64,000 bases of DNA from Opitutaceae bacterium (lineage in GTDB: Bacteria; Verrucomicrobiota; Verrucomicrobiia; Opitutales; Opitutaceae), in assembly GCA_024233285.1 (NCBI GenBank), contig JACKPU010000004.1, positions 62,001 through 126,000 of the forward strand, written 5' to 3'. A model generated the notes under the pieces. It was not told the DNA's origin. It made no database searches and saw nothing but the letters and a program-made list of their open reading frames with translations. Below are positions 52,385 through 61,214 of this stretch, one piece after another. Both the position numbers and the translations under genes were made by a program. Positions within the stretch are counted from its first letter, which is position 1. Each line of letters begins with the position of its first letter.

Positions 52385-54964
52385 ATGGGTGAATTCCTTG
52401 ATCAAAAGTTAACCTACGATCGACGGCATTTTTTCAAGAATGGCCTGCTGCTTGGCGCCACGACCATGATGTCTGGTGGTTTGATGCATGGGGTTTCAGC
52501 AGCGGAAACAGCGGGCAGCAATGCCGCCGAGGCTGACAGTGCGCATGCGTTGCGTGAGCAGTTTAGTGATCCGCCCCGCGAATTCGGCATCATGGGATTT
52601 TGGTTTTGGAACGGTGATATGGAGGATCGCGAGGTCGTGCGGCAGATTCGCGAAATGCACGCCAAGGGGTTTGCCGGTTTTTGCATTCATCCGCGCAACG
52701 GTTTGTCCCGTCGCGTGGGTTACTTGACTCCGGAGTTTTTCAGGTTGGTAAAACTGTCGGTCAAGGAGGCCGAGCGCCTAGGCATGAAAGTGGTCCTGTA
52801 TGATGAGGCGGGCTATCCGGCGGGATCGGCGCGAGGTGCGGTCGTGACGAAAAACCCTGAGTGGGCGGCCAAGGCGATCTTCATGGACCGTCACATAGTT
52901 GCGGGACCGGCGCACGGCTTTTGGAGATCAAACCCCGGTCGGGCGCTAGACTACGGTTTGGTTTCGATCGTGGCAGGTCGTGTGTCGGACGATGGCAGCA
53001 TGGATGAGTCCAGCATCATGGGCTTGCGATGGAACGAGCATGAAGTCGTGGAGTATGATTTGCCCGCCGGGGAATGGCGCCTATGCGCCGTGTGGCAGGG
53101 TCCCAGTGGCGGAACCACCCGCGGCGCCTTTGCAGAGGAAGAAGACGATCACGCCACGGCGCCGCCGGCCGCGGATATTCTGCGCAAGGATGTTGTGGAG
53201 TATTTTATCGAACTGACGCACGAACGATTTTATCAGGAATTGGGTGAGTATTTCGGCACCACCATTGTGGCGATGTTTACCGATGAACCGTCACCGCGGG
53301 GGCGGATTGCCGAGGTTGCGCGTCGCGAACATTTGCATGCATGGACGCCCGGCTTTGCGGACTACCTGCAACGCTTTTGGGATGAGGATGTGCGCTTGTG
53401 GTTGCCGGCCTTGTGGCAGGACTACGGACCAAGGACGAAGTTGTTCCGCCAGGCCTACCAGCGGGCCGAGCAGCAACTCTTGGGCGAATCTTTTTATGCC
53501 CCTATCAGTGCCTGGTGCGAACGTCACGGGATCGCGCTGACCGGGCATTGTGCGCACAGCGACGAGATGGGAACACTCCGCCACTTCCAATGGCCCGGAC
53601 AGGATTTGGTCTGGCGCATGGTGGTTCCGGGTAATGACAGCGCATTGGAGGGCCCGGACAGTTTGTGTGCCCGGGCATCGGCCAGTGCGGCCCGTTTGGG
53701 GCGGCGACGCTTCAGTTGCAACGAGGTTTTCGGGGCCTACGGCTGGAGCCTGACGATGGATGAGGTAAAGTGGCTGCTCGATTGGCTGTTTGTCCGCGGA
53801 ACCAACGTTATCTTTTTGCATGCGGCCTTTTATTCCGTCTTGGGCCGGCGTGCGTTTGAGAGTCAGCCGGATTTGACCGTGCACAATGTATGGTGGCCAT
53901 ACTTTGACCGGGTCGGTCATTACAGCCGCAGAATGTCGTGGCTTATATCAGATGGAACGCAGATTTGCCCGGTCGGCGTCTTGAGCAACGGGGATCGTCT
54001 TTCATGGAAAGCGTCAAAGGCGCTCACTCGGGCCCAGATCGATCATTTGTTCACCTATGGACAGGCTATTGCCGACTCACATTTGGATGACGGCTGGCTG
54101 GTCAATGGGGACCAGCGTTTTCGCGTGATAGTGATCGATGAACCCGGCGAGCTCAGCCCGGCGACCGAGCAGCGGTTGCGGGCGTTTGCGGCTGCGGGCG
54201 GTGTGGTGGTGAATGATTGGACTGAAAGCTCCTTGATTCCAGCCTGCACCCGGGCGGTCGGCCGAGACATCGAATGGCGCGGATCAGGAAGCGTTGCTTT
54301 GCGTTCGGTTCATTATCGCAAGGGTGCTCTCGAGATCTTTATCTTGTCGAACGAAGGAGAAGTGCCGCTGGCTGGCGACGTGTGGTTGTCAGCCGCTGGC
54401 CGGGTGGAGCGGTGGGATGCGATGACTGGCAGCACCCGACCATGGCCGGTGGAGCCATCCCAAGGAAAAGGCACTGTCTTGGCTTTGCGGTTGGAACGTC
54501 GCGAGACTGCCATTTTCGTGGTCGATGTCGGGGCTAAACCGGATTCCGGTCTGATGCCGCCAATGGCGCCGGGTGGTGTCGTTGCGAAGCTGGTCGGGCC
54601 TTGGCGCGTGACAAAGTTGAACGGTGAGGCCGTGATCGTTCCCGCATTGGAGGACTGGGCGAAGGTTCCCGGTTGGGAGTTGTTTGCAGGCACGTTATGC
54701 TACCACACGGAATTCACCGTGCACGACGAAGCCAGGGACATTCGCTTCATTGATATGGGGCATGTGGGTGATATTGTTGAAGCTCGCCTCAATGGTGTGC
54801 CGCTCGGGGTCAGAATGTGGGCCCCATATGTGATCGAAACTCTGGATGCCGTTCGCTCCGGCGTAAATCACCTGGAGCTTCGGGTGACGAACTCCATCGC
54901 GAATACTTACGATGGATTGCAACTGCCATCCGGTTTGATGGGACCGGTGGGTTTGCGATCATGA
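52385..54964 (+). CDS. GH106-like alpha-L-rhamnosidase, Tat-exported
   Basis: An 859-residue protein. The N-terminus has a Tat-type signal (DRRHFFKNGLLLGATTMMSG). The catalytic region shows FWFWNGDMEDREVV, YDEAGYPAGSARG and MFTDEPSPRG, matching my memory of the GH106/glyco_hydro_106 family. The C-terminal beta-sandwich (DMGHVGDIVEARLNGVPLG to LELRVTNSIAN) is the usual accessory domain. GH106 enzymes remove terminal rhamnose from pectins and from secondary glycosides. The assignment rests on motif resemblance only. Confidence 0.72.
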   Translation: MGEFLDQKLTYDRRHFFKNGLLLGATTMMSGGLMHGVSAAETAGSNAAEADSAHALREQFSDPPREFGIMGFWFWNGDMEDREVVRQIREMHAKGFAGFCIHPRNGLSRRVGYLTPEFFRLVKLSVKEAERLGMKVVLYDEAGYPAGSARGAVVTKNPEWAAKAIFMDRHIVAGPAHGFWRSNPGRALDYGLVSIVAGRVSDDGSMDESSIMGLRWNEHEVVEYDLPAGEWRLCAVWQGPSGGTTRGAFAEEEDDHATAPPAADILRKDVVEYFIELTHERFYQELGEYFGTTIVAMFTDEPSPRGRIAEVARREHLHAWTPGFADYLQRFWDEDVRLWLPALWQDYGPRTKLFRQAYQRAEQQLLGESFYAPISAWCERHGIALTGHCAHSDEMGTLRHFQWPGQDLVWRMVVPGNDSALEGPDSLCARASASAARLGRRRFSCNEVFGAYGWSLTMDEVKWLLDWLFVRGTNVIFLHAAFYSVLGRRAFESQPDLTVHNVWWPYFDRVGHYSRRMSWLISDGTQICPVGVLSNGDRLSWKASKALTRAQIDHLFTYGQAIADSHLDDGWLVNGDQRFRVIVIDEPGELSPATEQRLRAFAAAGGVVVNDWTESSLIPACTRAVGRDIEWRGSGSVALRSVHYRKGALEIFILSNEGEVPLAGDVWLSAAGRVERWDAMTGSTRPWPVEPSQGKGTVLALRLERRETAIFVVDVGAKPDSGLMPPMAPGGVVAKLVGPWRVTKLNGEAVIVPALEDWAKVPGWELFAGTLCYHTEFTVHDEARDIRFIDMGHVGDIVEARLNGVPLGVRMWAPYVIETLDAVRSGVNHLELRVTNSIANTYDGLQLPSGLMGPVGLRS

Positions 54965-55012
54965 CCAAGAGCCGGGTGCCATGGATGTGTTCACGTTTAA
55001 CGCGATTATTCT

Positions 55013-56524
55013 ATGAAATCAATGATTCATCCCCGTCGTGATTTTCTAAAAACCATGCTGGCCGGCGGTCTGGTCTTGCCGATGTCCGGTCTGGCTGCCT
55101 CCGGCGGTGCCCAAGCATCGTCATCCGGAGCCTCGGATGCGCTCGATGCGTTGTTGCCTGGATTCGGCGGGCTTTCGCCGGAGCAGAAAGCCCGGCAGAT
55201 CGAGGCGCTGACCTTGGCCGGTCGGCGGCATCCCAGTGGCATCATGATCTGCATGCCTTATGTGGCGGCGGACGGATTGCGGCCGGTGCGTGCTGCCGAC
55301 TTTGAGGGACAGGATCAGTTCTCGTTCAACTTCGGCCACAAGTTCAAAAGCGTCACCGACTTCTTCACCAACGAAAACTCCATCACCGCTTCGGGCAGCC
55401 ATCTCGCCGCGCAGAGTATTCGCTACAAGGCCAACAGTGAGCCCGCCGCGCTGGCTGCGGCGCGCGAGGCGTATCGCTCGCTCCGCATCGTTTATCAATT
55501 CGGCATCGAACACGGCGTGCCCGGTTTCATGGGCAAACCGTTTCACTTCGAGTATTCCGAGCATACGACCGGCGATCAGTATCTGCACACGATTTGGGGC
55601 CTGTGGAACTTTTACGACATCGCCTCCGAACCGGAGCGCGCCGAGGTCCGGGACATGTTCATCACGATGGCCGATTACCAGATCAAGGTGGACTACCATA
55701 TCTTCAATCGGAAGGGCGGCGAGGGGGACAAAAGCAACGCTTGGAACAACCGCCTCGATCCCACTGATTACAACGCGATCATGGCCGCGATGGTCGCCGC
55801 CGCTTACAAGATGTCGGGCGACACGAAATACCGCGACGCCTACGAATTCGTCATCCAGACCGCCAAGTGGCGCACCCACCGGCGTCTCGATTACATCGTC
55901 GAGCAGTTCAAGAACGGCACCTATCAGCCGCAAAAGTGGGATGTCATTGCCGGGGCGAAAGTGGACGAAGGGGAGTTTGCGCACTGGGAGCAGATCCAAC
56001 ACTGCCAATTCCTCGCGATTTCGGCGGTCATCATTCATGAGAGTTTGCCCGACCTGTTCACGAAGGAGGATTTGAGCGAAACGCTCGCGTTGTGGTGGGC
56101 GGATCAGCCGGTGGGCTTCGACCCGGTCGATTGGAACTACCTCTATTGGTTCATCGTTTCGACGAAGGACCGCAGCTGGCGGCCGGTGGAAATGACACCG
56201 CGCCTGCCGCGTGAAGAATGGATGGGCGGACATCCGATGCTGTCGTTCGCCTCGAAGTGGGTTTATGCCGATTGCCTGGCGCGCTTTCAATGGACCGCGA
56301 TGGTTGTCGCCCGGCATTGTCCGCCCAAGCGCGACGAAGCGGTGGCGTTCGCCAGTGAAACGCTCAAACGCTTTTCTCCGCGCCATCTGCTCTGGATCTC
56401 GGACCCGGATGGAAAACAAATTCCTCCCTCGCTGAACTACTTTACCCGATTTCTCAGCAGCGAGATGCCGGAAAACCTCTTCGCGTCCTATTGGGAAGGA
56501 CGTCGGCTCAACCTCTGGACCTGA
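55013..56524 (+). CDS. Tat-exported alpha/alpha-barrel protein of unknown activity
   Basis: A 503-residue protein with a strong twin-arginine signal (IHPRRDFLKTMLAGGLVLP). The body is helical and aromatic-rich, with segments VPGFMGKPFHFEYSEHTTG, WRTHRRLDYIVEQF and VVARHCPPKRDEAV. Several segments align by eye with the N-terminal half of the next gene (VARH, WxxDPxG, GFxxKP), so they are paralogous. An alpha/alpha-toroid lyase or hydrolase is plausible, but I recognise no family. Confidence 0.65.
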   Translation: MKSMIHPRRDFLKTMLAGGLVLPMSGLAASGGAQASSSGASDALDALLPGFGGLSPEQKARQIEALTLAGRRHPSGIMICMPYVAADGLRPVRAADFEGQDQFSFNFGHKFKSVTDFFTNENSITASGSHLAAQSIRYKANSEPAALAAAREAYRSLRIVYQFGIEHGVPGFMGKPFHFEYSEHTTGDQYLHTIWGLWNFYDIASEPERAEVRDMFITMADYQIKVDYHIFNRKGGEGDKSNAWNNRLDPTDYNAIMAAMVAAAYKMSGDTKYRDAYEFVIQTAKWRTHRRLDYIVEQFKNGTYQPQKWDVIAGAKVDEGEFAHWEQIQHCQFLAISAVIIHESLPDLFTKEDLSETLALWWADQPVGFDPVDWNYLYWFIVSTKDRSWRPVEMTPRLPREEWMGGHPMLSFASKWVYADCLARFQWTAMVVARHCPPKRDEAVAFASETLKRFSPRHLLWISDPDGKQIPPSLNYFTRFLSSEMPENLFASYWEGRRLNLWT

Positions 56525-56525
56525 A

Positions 56526-58979
56526 GTGATGACGAAACGCATATGGTCGCAGGCACTGCTGGGCATGTTGGTGGCGGCCGGTCCGGTGGCGGCGGACACG
56601 CGGGGCGACAGTGCGCTCGCCGCGCTGAGTCCGGCGCAGCCGGTGGCCGAACGCATTGCGACGATTGAACAGTTTCTCGATCAGCATTATTTCGATGCAC
56701 AGGGCTTGATGTATTCGCACATCAAATGGCGCGAAGAAAGGCCGTTCAAGCCGGATGATTTTACGCCGGCGGATTCCACCATTCCCGGGCCCGAGCCATG
56801 GCAATGGATGAGCTACGAGAACAGTTCGTTTGTGTCGGGTTTGCTCCTGGCCGCGCAATGTTACCGCTACGCCGCGACGCAGGATCCTGCGGCTTTGGCG
56901 CTGGCGGCGAAGGCCTTTCGCTCGCTTGACGTCAATTACGGGTTGACCGAGGCACGCAACCGCACGGCCGAAGGACCCGAACAAAAGGCCGGTTTTATCG
57001 GACAATCGACCTCAGCCGGCACCACCGCCGGATTTTTCTGCAAGCCGTATTACGGACAGGCCACGGATGCGACGAGCACCGAGCAGCACTTCGCACCGCT
57101 GCTGGGTTTGTATCGCTACTTTCCGCTGGCTGATGACGGCACGAAGCAGCGGATCACCCAGATCTTTCGCGAAGTGTCGGCGCGCTGGCGCGGCGGCTAT
57201 TTCATCAACTATTTCGGCGAGCCATGGGACATGGAGAAATCCTATCCGCGCGCCCAACGGCACATGTTTTTGTGGATGGTGATGCACCGGCTCGCTTATG
57301 AGATCACCGGTGACGCGGCGAGTTTGGCGGAGTATCAGCGGTTGCATGCCGTCTACGCCAACCTGCCGACGCCGCGCGAAACGGAATGGGGCTTGGGTCA
57401 CCCGTCGTATGTGAGCACGGAGGACCGTTCGTTTCATGTGCAGATGGTCATTGGCGCGGAGCTGCTGCTCGAACTCGAACCGGCCGACGCGCCGCGCTGG
57501 CTGCGGGGCATGGAGGCGTGGTGGCGCTATTCACAGATCGGTCAGCGCGAGGATTTCGCCAGTTACTACTTCATCCGGATCAATGCGCTGACGGGGCAGT
57601 GGGAGAAACTGCCGACTTCGATCAAGCCGCGGGCGTTGTGGAAATCGCCCTTCATGCTGCACAACGCGATTCTGCCGATCTGTTGGCTCGGCACGCAGGA
57701 GCGGCAGACGATTTCTAGCGCGATCGTCGCCCGGCATGTCCCGGCTGCGGCGGAGGAAGCCCGCGCGCGTTATGACCGCATCTTCGCGGGCTTGGACAAA
57801 GCGCACTTCAAGTGGTTCGTCGATCCGGAAGGGGTCATGCCCGAACCGTTGCAATGGATGCTCAACGTCATGCAGGGCGACGCCCTCGCATTCTATGACC
57901 TCGGTTACTGGTATGCCCAGGCGCACCGCGACTCTTCTATGAATAACCTCCAAACTTGGACAACTTTGACTCCGCTGCCGGACCCGATCGGATTTGGCGG
58001 TATGTTCGCCGCCGTGTTGCACGATCGGTTGATCACCGGCGGCGGTTCGCAATGGAACAAGCCGGTCTGGATTGCCGGCGCGAAAAAATCCTACACCGAT
58101 GCCATCTGGGCGCTCTCGTCCCCTTCGGGTGATTGGGAGAAGCTGCCATTGCAGCTGCCCACGCCCCGCGGACATTATTCCAGCGCCACCATGCCCGGCA
58201 CGGTGCTGCTGGCGGGCGGGATTGATGACGGTGGTCCACTGCGTTCCACGCTGGCACTGTGCGAGACCACCGCCGGATTGGCGTGGAAGACATTGCCGGA
58301 TTTGCCGGCGCCCGTGATTTACGGATGCGCGGCAATCGTGGCCGGCCGGCTCTACGTGATCGGCGGCTTGGACGACGCGGCTTCCCAGAAGCCGAGCGCG
58401 GCGGTTTGGTCGCTCGCCGTCACCGATTTGGATCAGGCGGGGGAGTGGCAACGCGAACCCGACTTGCCGGGTCCGGGCGTCTTCGTGGCCGCGGCGACCG
58501 GCGTGCAGGATCAGTTGTATGTCTTTGGCGGCATGGCGGTCGACGCCGGGGATAACTTTGTGCCCTCGGTCAAAGCGTATCGCTTCGATCCGGTGAAACG
58601 TTCGTGGGACCGCATCGCCGATCTCCCCGATCCGCGGGTCGGCCTCGCAACGCCCTGTCCGGTGCTGCCGGACGGGCGCATTCTGATCGCGGGCGGTTAC
58701 TCGAAAATGTTTCCCGGCGTGCAACGCGAGCATCCAGGCTTCAACGACAGCACGTATTTCTACGATCCGATTGCCGATACGTATACGCGCGGTCCGGATG
58801 TGCCGCATGCGCTGGTGCCGGATCGCGACTCGGCGGGCGATCCCGGTCCCGCCCCGATGATCGGCGCGCCTGCCGTGGTCTGGCGCAATCTGGCCGTGGC
58901 CGTCAGTGGCGAAGTGCGCATCGCGACGCGCAGTCCGCAGGTGCTTGCCCTGCCGCTGCCTGCTCCTGAAGCGAAGTGA
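56526..58979 (+). CDS. Fusion: alpha/alpha-barrel domain + NanM-like kelch mutarotase domain
   Basis: An 817-residue exported protein (signal peptide ending near GPVAA). Residues 30-465 are a helical barrel related to the preceding gene. Residues 472-817 are a kelch-type six-bladed propeller (LPDPIGFGGMFAAVLHDRL, TVLLAGGIDDGG, RLYVIGGLDD, LYVFGGMAVDAG, ILIAGGYSK) like NanM or the cyclically permuted mutarotases. M472 begins MNNLQTW in a locally A/T-rich stretch that looks like a former gene start, so the fusion may be recent. It may couple glycan cleavage to anomer interconversion. Confidence 0.75.
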   Translation: MMTKRIWSQALLGMLVAAGPVAADTRGDSALAALSPAQPVAERIATIEQFLDQHYFDAQGLMYSHIKWREERPFKPDDFTPADSTIPGPEPWQWMSYENSSFVSGLLLAAQCYRYAATQDPAALALAAKAFRSLDVNYGLTEARNRTAEGPEQKAGFIGQSTSAGTTAGFFCKPYYGQATDATSTEQHFAPLLGLYRYFPLADDGTKQRITQIFREVSARWRGGYFINYFGEPWDMEKSYPRAQRHMFLWMVMHRLAYEITGDAASLAEYQRLHAVYANLPTPRETEWGLGHPSYVSTEDRSFHVQMVIGAELLLELEPADAPRWLRGMEAWWRYSQIGQREDFASYYFIRINALTGQWEKLPTSIKPRALWKSPFMLHNAILPICWLGTQERQTISSAIVARHVPAAAEEARARYDRIFAGLDKAHFKWFVDPEGVMPEPLQWMLNVMQGDALAFYDLGYWYAQAHRDSSMNNLQTWTTLTPLPDPIGFGGMFAAVLHDRLITGGGSQWNKPVWIAGAKKSYTDAIWALSSPSGDWEKLPLQLPTPRGHYSSATMPGTVLLAGGIDDGGPLRSTLALCETTAGLAWKTLPDLPAPVIYGCAAIVAGRLYVIGGLDDAASQKPSAAVWSLAVTDLDQAGEWQREPDLPGPGVFVAAATGVQDQLYVFGGMAVDAGDNFVPSVKAYRFDPVKRSWDRIADLPDPRVGLATPCPVLPDGRILIAGGYSKMFPGVQREHPGFNDSTYFYDPIADTYTRGPDVPHALVPDRDSAGDPGPAPMIGAPAVVWRNLAVAVSGEVRIATRSPQVLALPLPAPEAK

Positions 58980-58986
58980 TTTTTCC

Positions 58987-60189
58987 ATGAAGATTACCAA
59001 TGTGATCACGCATCTGCTCACCGCCCGGTGGGTGGATGATCCCTCCTTCCCGCAGTCGCTGCATTCGACCGCGATTATCCGGATCGAAACCGATGCCGGG
59101 ATCGACGGCCTTGGCGAACTCACCTGGGGCTACTTTGCGCCGGATGCTGTGCCGGCCATGGTCGACTACTTCAAGCCGGTGCTGATCGGACGGGATCCGT
59201 TGCAACTGTCCGCGGTGACGCGCGCGTTGTGCGATGATTCCGTGTGGTGGGCGCGTTCCGGCGCGGGCAAGAGTGTGATCAGCGGGATTGAACTGGCGTT
59301 GTGGGACCTGCAGGGCAAGGCGCTCAAGGTGCCGGTGTGGCAGCTCCTCGGCGGCGCGGTGCGCGAACGCATTCCGGTTTATGCTTCGGGCGGTCCCGCG
59401 CTCTGGCCGCTCGATGAACTCATGCGCAAGATCGAGCATTACCGATCGCTCGGCTATCGCACCGCCAAGCTCTCGACCAACTATTATAAGCTGCCGCCGC
59501 CGGGTGATCATCAGACTCGGATGACGGCCGTGCCATTTCCGTTCGCGAAGAAACTTGAAGTGCTGCACGAAGGCTTCACGCGACTGCGCCGGGAATTCGG
59601 GGCGGACATGGACTTTGCCATCGATGGTCATCAAGGCGGCGTGCCGAATCCGATTCCGGTCAGTGAAGCGGTGAGCATTGCCGAGACCCTGGCGCCATTT
59701 CGCCTGCGCTTCTATGAGGAGCCGCTGGCCTACACGAACCTGCCGGGTTACGCGGAATTGCGCTCGCGCTCGCGCATTCCGATTGCCGGGGGCGAAAGCC
59801 TGTGCGGCTTGGATCAATTTCACGACCTGATCGCGCGGGGTGGGGTGGACGTCATTCAGCCGGACATCGGCTTTGTCGGCGGTCTGGCGGAAACCGTGCG
59901 CGTCATGCATCACGCCGAGGCGCACAATCTCTCCACCGCGATTCACACGGGTGCGTCCATGGGCCCCTCGCTGGCGGCCTCATGGCATCTGGCCGCGGCT
60001 TCGCATTCGGTGGACTGGCTTGAGCATGTGCAGGCCGCGAGTTCCATTCAGCGCGATATCCTGATCGACGACTTCACGGTCACGGACGGCAACGTCGGTT
60101 TGCCGACGGCCCCCGGCCTCGGAGTGAGTCTGCCGGCTGACGTGATTGAGAAATACAAGTTTGTGCCCAGCTCGGGCGAGCGCACCTGA
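58987..60189 (+). CDS. Enolase-superfamily sugar-acid dehydratase, copy A
   Basis: A 400-residue cytoplasmic enzyme of the mandelate racemase/muconate lactonizing group, from ATG 58987. Metal ligands are D213 (AIDGHQGG), E244 (FYEEPL) and E270 (AGGESL). Base candidates are K161 and H320 (IHTGAS). This pattern fits acid-sugar dehydratases such as galactonate, rhamnonate or gluconate dehydratase. It is followed 4 bp later by a hydroxyacid dehydrogenase; the same pair recurs from 62414. Confidence 0.88.
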   Translation: MKITNVITHLLTARWVDDPSFPQSLHSTAIIRIETDAGIDGLGELTWGYFAPDAVPAMVDYFKPVLIGRDPLQLSAVTRALCDDSVWWARSGAGKSVISGIELALWDLQGKALKVPVWQLLGGAVRERIPVYASGGPALWPLDELMRKIEHYRSLGYRTAKLSTNYYKLPPPGDHQTRMTAVPFPFAKKLEVLHEGFTRLRREFGADMDFAIDGHQGGVPNPIPVSEAVSIAETLAPFRLRFYEEPLAYTNLPGYAELRSRSRIPIAGGESLCGLDQFHDLIARGGVDVIQPDIGFVGGLAETVRVMHHAEAHNLSTAIHTGASMGPSLAASWHLAAASHSVDWLEHVQAASSIQRDILIDDFTVTDGNVGLPTAPGLGVSLPADVIEKYKFVPSSGERT

Positions 60190-60193
60190 TCAC

Positions 60194-61192
60194 ATGAAAA
60201 TTTTATTCAACATGCCGTTCGAACTGACCGCGGAACATCGCGCCGCGGTCGCGCAGATTGTGTCCGGGGCCGAGCTTGTGGTGATGTCCGTAACTGATCT
60301 CGACACGGTGGAGGGTAGCGACGTCGATGTGCTGGTCACCGAGCCGGTGCCGCGCGATCTCGCCCGATGGCCGAAGCTGCGCTGGGTGCAGCTGCTCTCC
60401 GCGGGTTCCAATCATTTGCGCGGGCATCCGGTGTGGGGAACGTCGATTGCCGTGACCAATGCCAGCGGCACGCATGCCGTCCCGATCGCGCAATACATCA
60501 CGGTGACGTGGTTGATGATGATGCATCGCATGCCGGAGTTGATGGCTTACAAAGCGACGCGCACCTGGCCCAATCGCGCCGCCCTGGCGGGACGGGTGGT
60601 GCGAGGCATGACGGCCGGCATCATCGGCTACGGCGGCATCGGCCGCGAATCGGCCCGCCAATTGCAAGCGCTCGGCATGCGCATTCTCTGTTTGAAGCGC
60701 GATCCGTCGGACCGGGTGCATCACGGCGGCAATCCTTTCCCCGGCACGGGTGACCCGGATGGCACCATTCCGGCGGCATGGTATGCGCCCGACCAAATCG
60801 GCGAATTCGTGGCGCAGTGCGACTTGGTGGTCGTGACTGTGCCGAGCACGCCCGCGACGGAAGATTTGATCGGCGCGGCGGAACTCGCGCGGATGAAAGC
60901 CGGCGCCCGGCTGATTCTGATTTCTCGCGGGGGGATTGTGAATGAAACCGCTCTAGCCGATGCCTTGCGGTCCGGACAGCTGGCCGGCGCGGCGGTGGAT
61001 TGTTTTGTTCAAGAGCCCACCACGTCGGATCACCCATTTTTTGACGTGCCCAACCTCATCATGACGCCGCACATGTCGGGCGTCTTTACCGACTACTGGC
61101 CCGTGCTGTTCACGCTCTTTGCGGAGAATCTGAGCCGTTTCACCTCGAGTTCTTCGCTCCTGAATGCGGTCGATGCGAAGCGCGGCTATTAG
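60194..61192 (+). CDS. D-2-hydroxyacid dehydrogenase, NAD(P)-dependent, copy A
   Basis: A 332-residue protein from ATG 60194. The NAD-binding motif GIIGYGGIGRESARQ, arginine in SRGGIVNE, Glu in FVQEPTTSDHP and catalytic His in TPHMSG complete the family set. It may reduce or oxidise a 2-keto/2-hydroxy acid formed by the dehydratase or aldolase. An insertion of acidic and Gly-rich residues follows the NAD motif (HHGGNPFPGTGDPDG). Confidence 0.88.
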   Translation: MKILFNMPFELTAEHRAAVAQIVSGAELVVMSVTDLDTVEGSDVDVLVTEPVPRDLARWPKLRWVQLLSAGSNHLRGHPVWGTSIAVTNASGTHAVPIAQYITVTWLMMMHRMPELMAYKATRTWPNRAALAGRVVRGMTAGIIGYGGIGRESARQLQALGMRILCLKRDPSDRVHHGGNPFPGTGDPDGTIPAAWYAPDQIGEFVAQCDLVVVTVPSTPATEDLIGAAELARMKAGARLILISRGGIVNETALADALRSGQLAGAAVDCFVQEPTTSDHPFFDVPNLIMTPHMSGVFTDYWPVLFTLFAENLSRFTSSSSLLNAVDAKRGY

Positions 61193-61214
61193 CCGGTGCG
61201 ATGGATCAAGTCAG

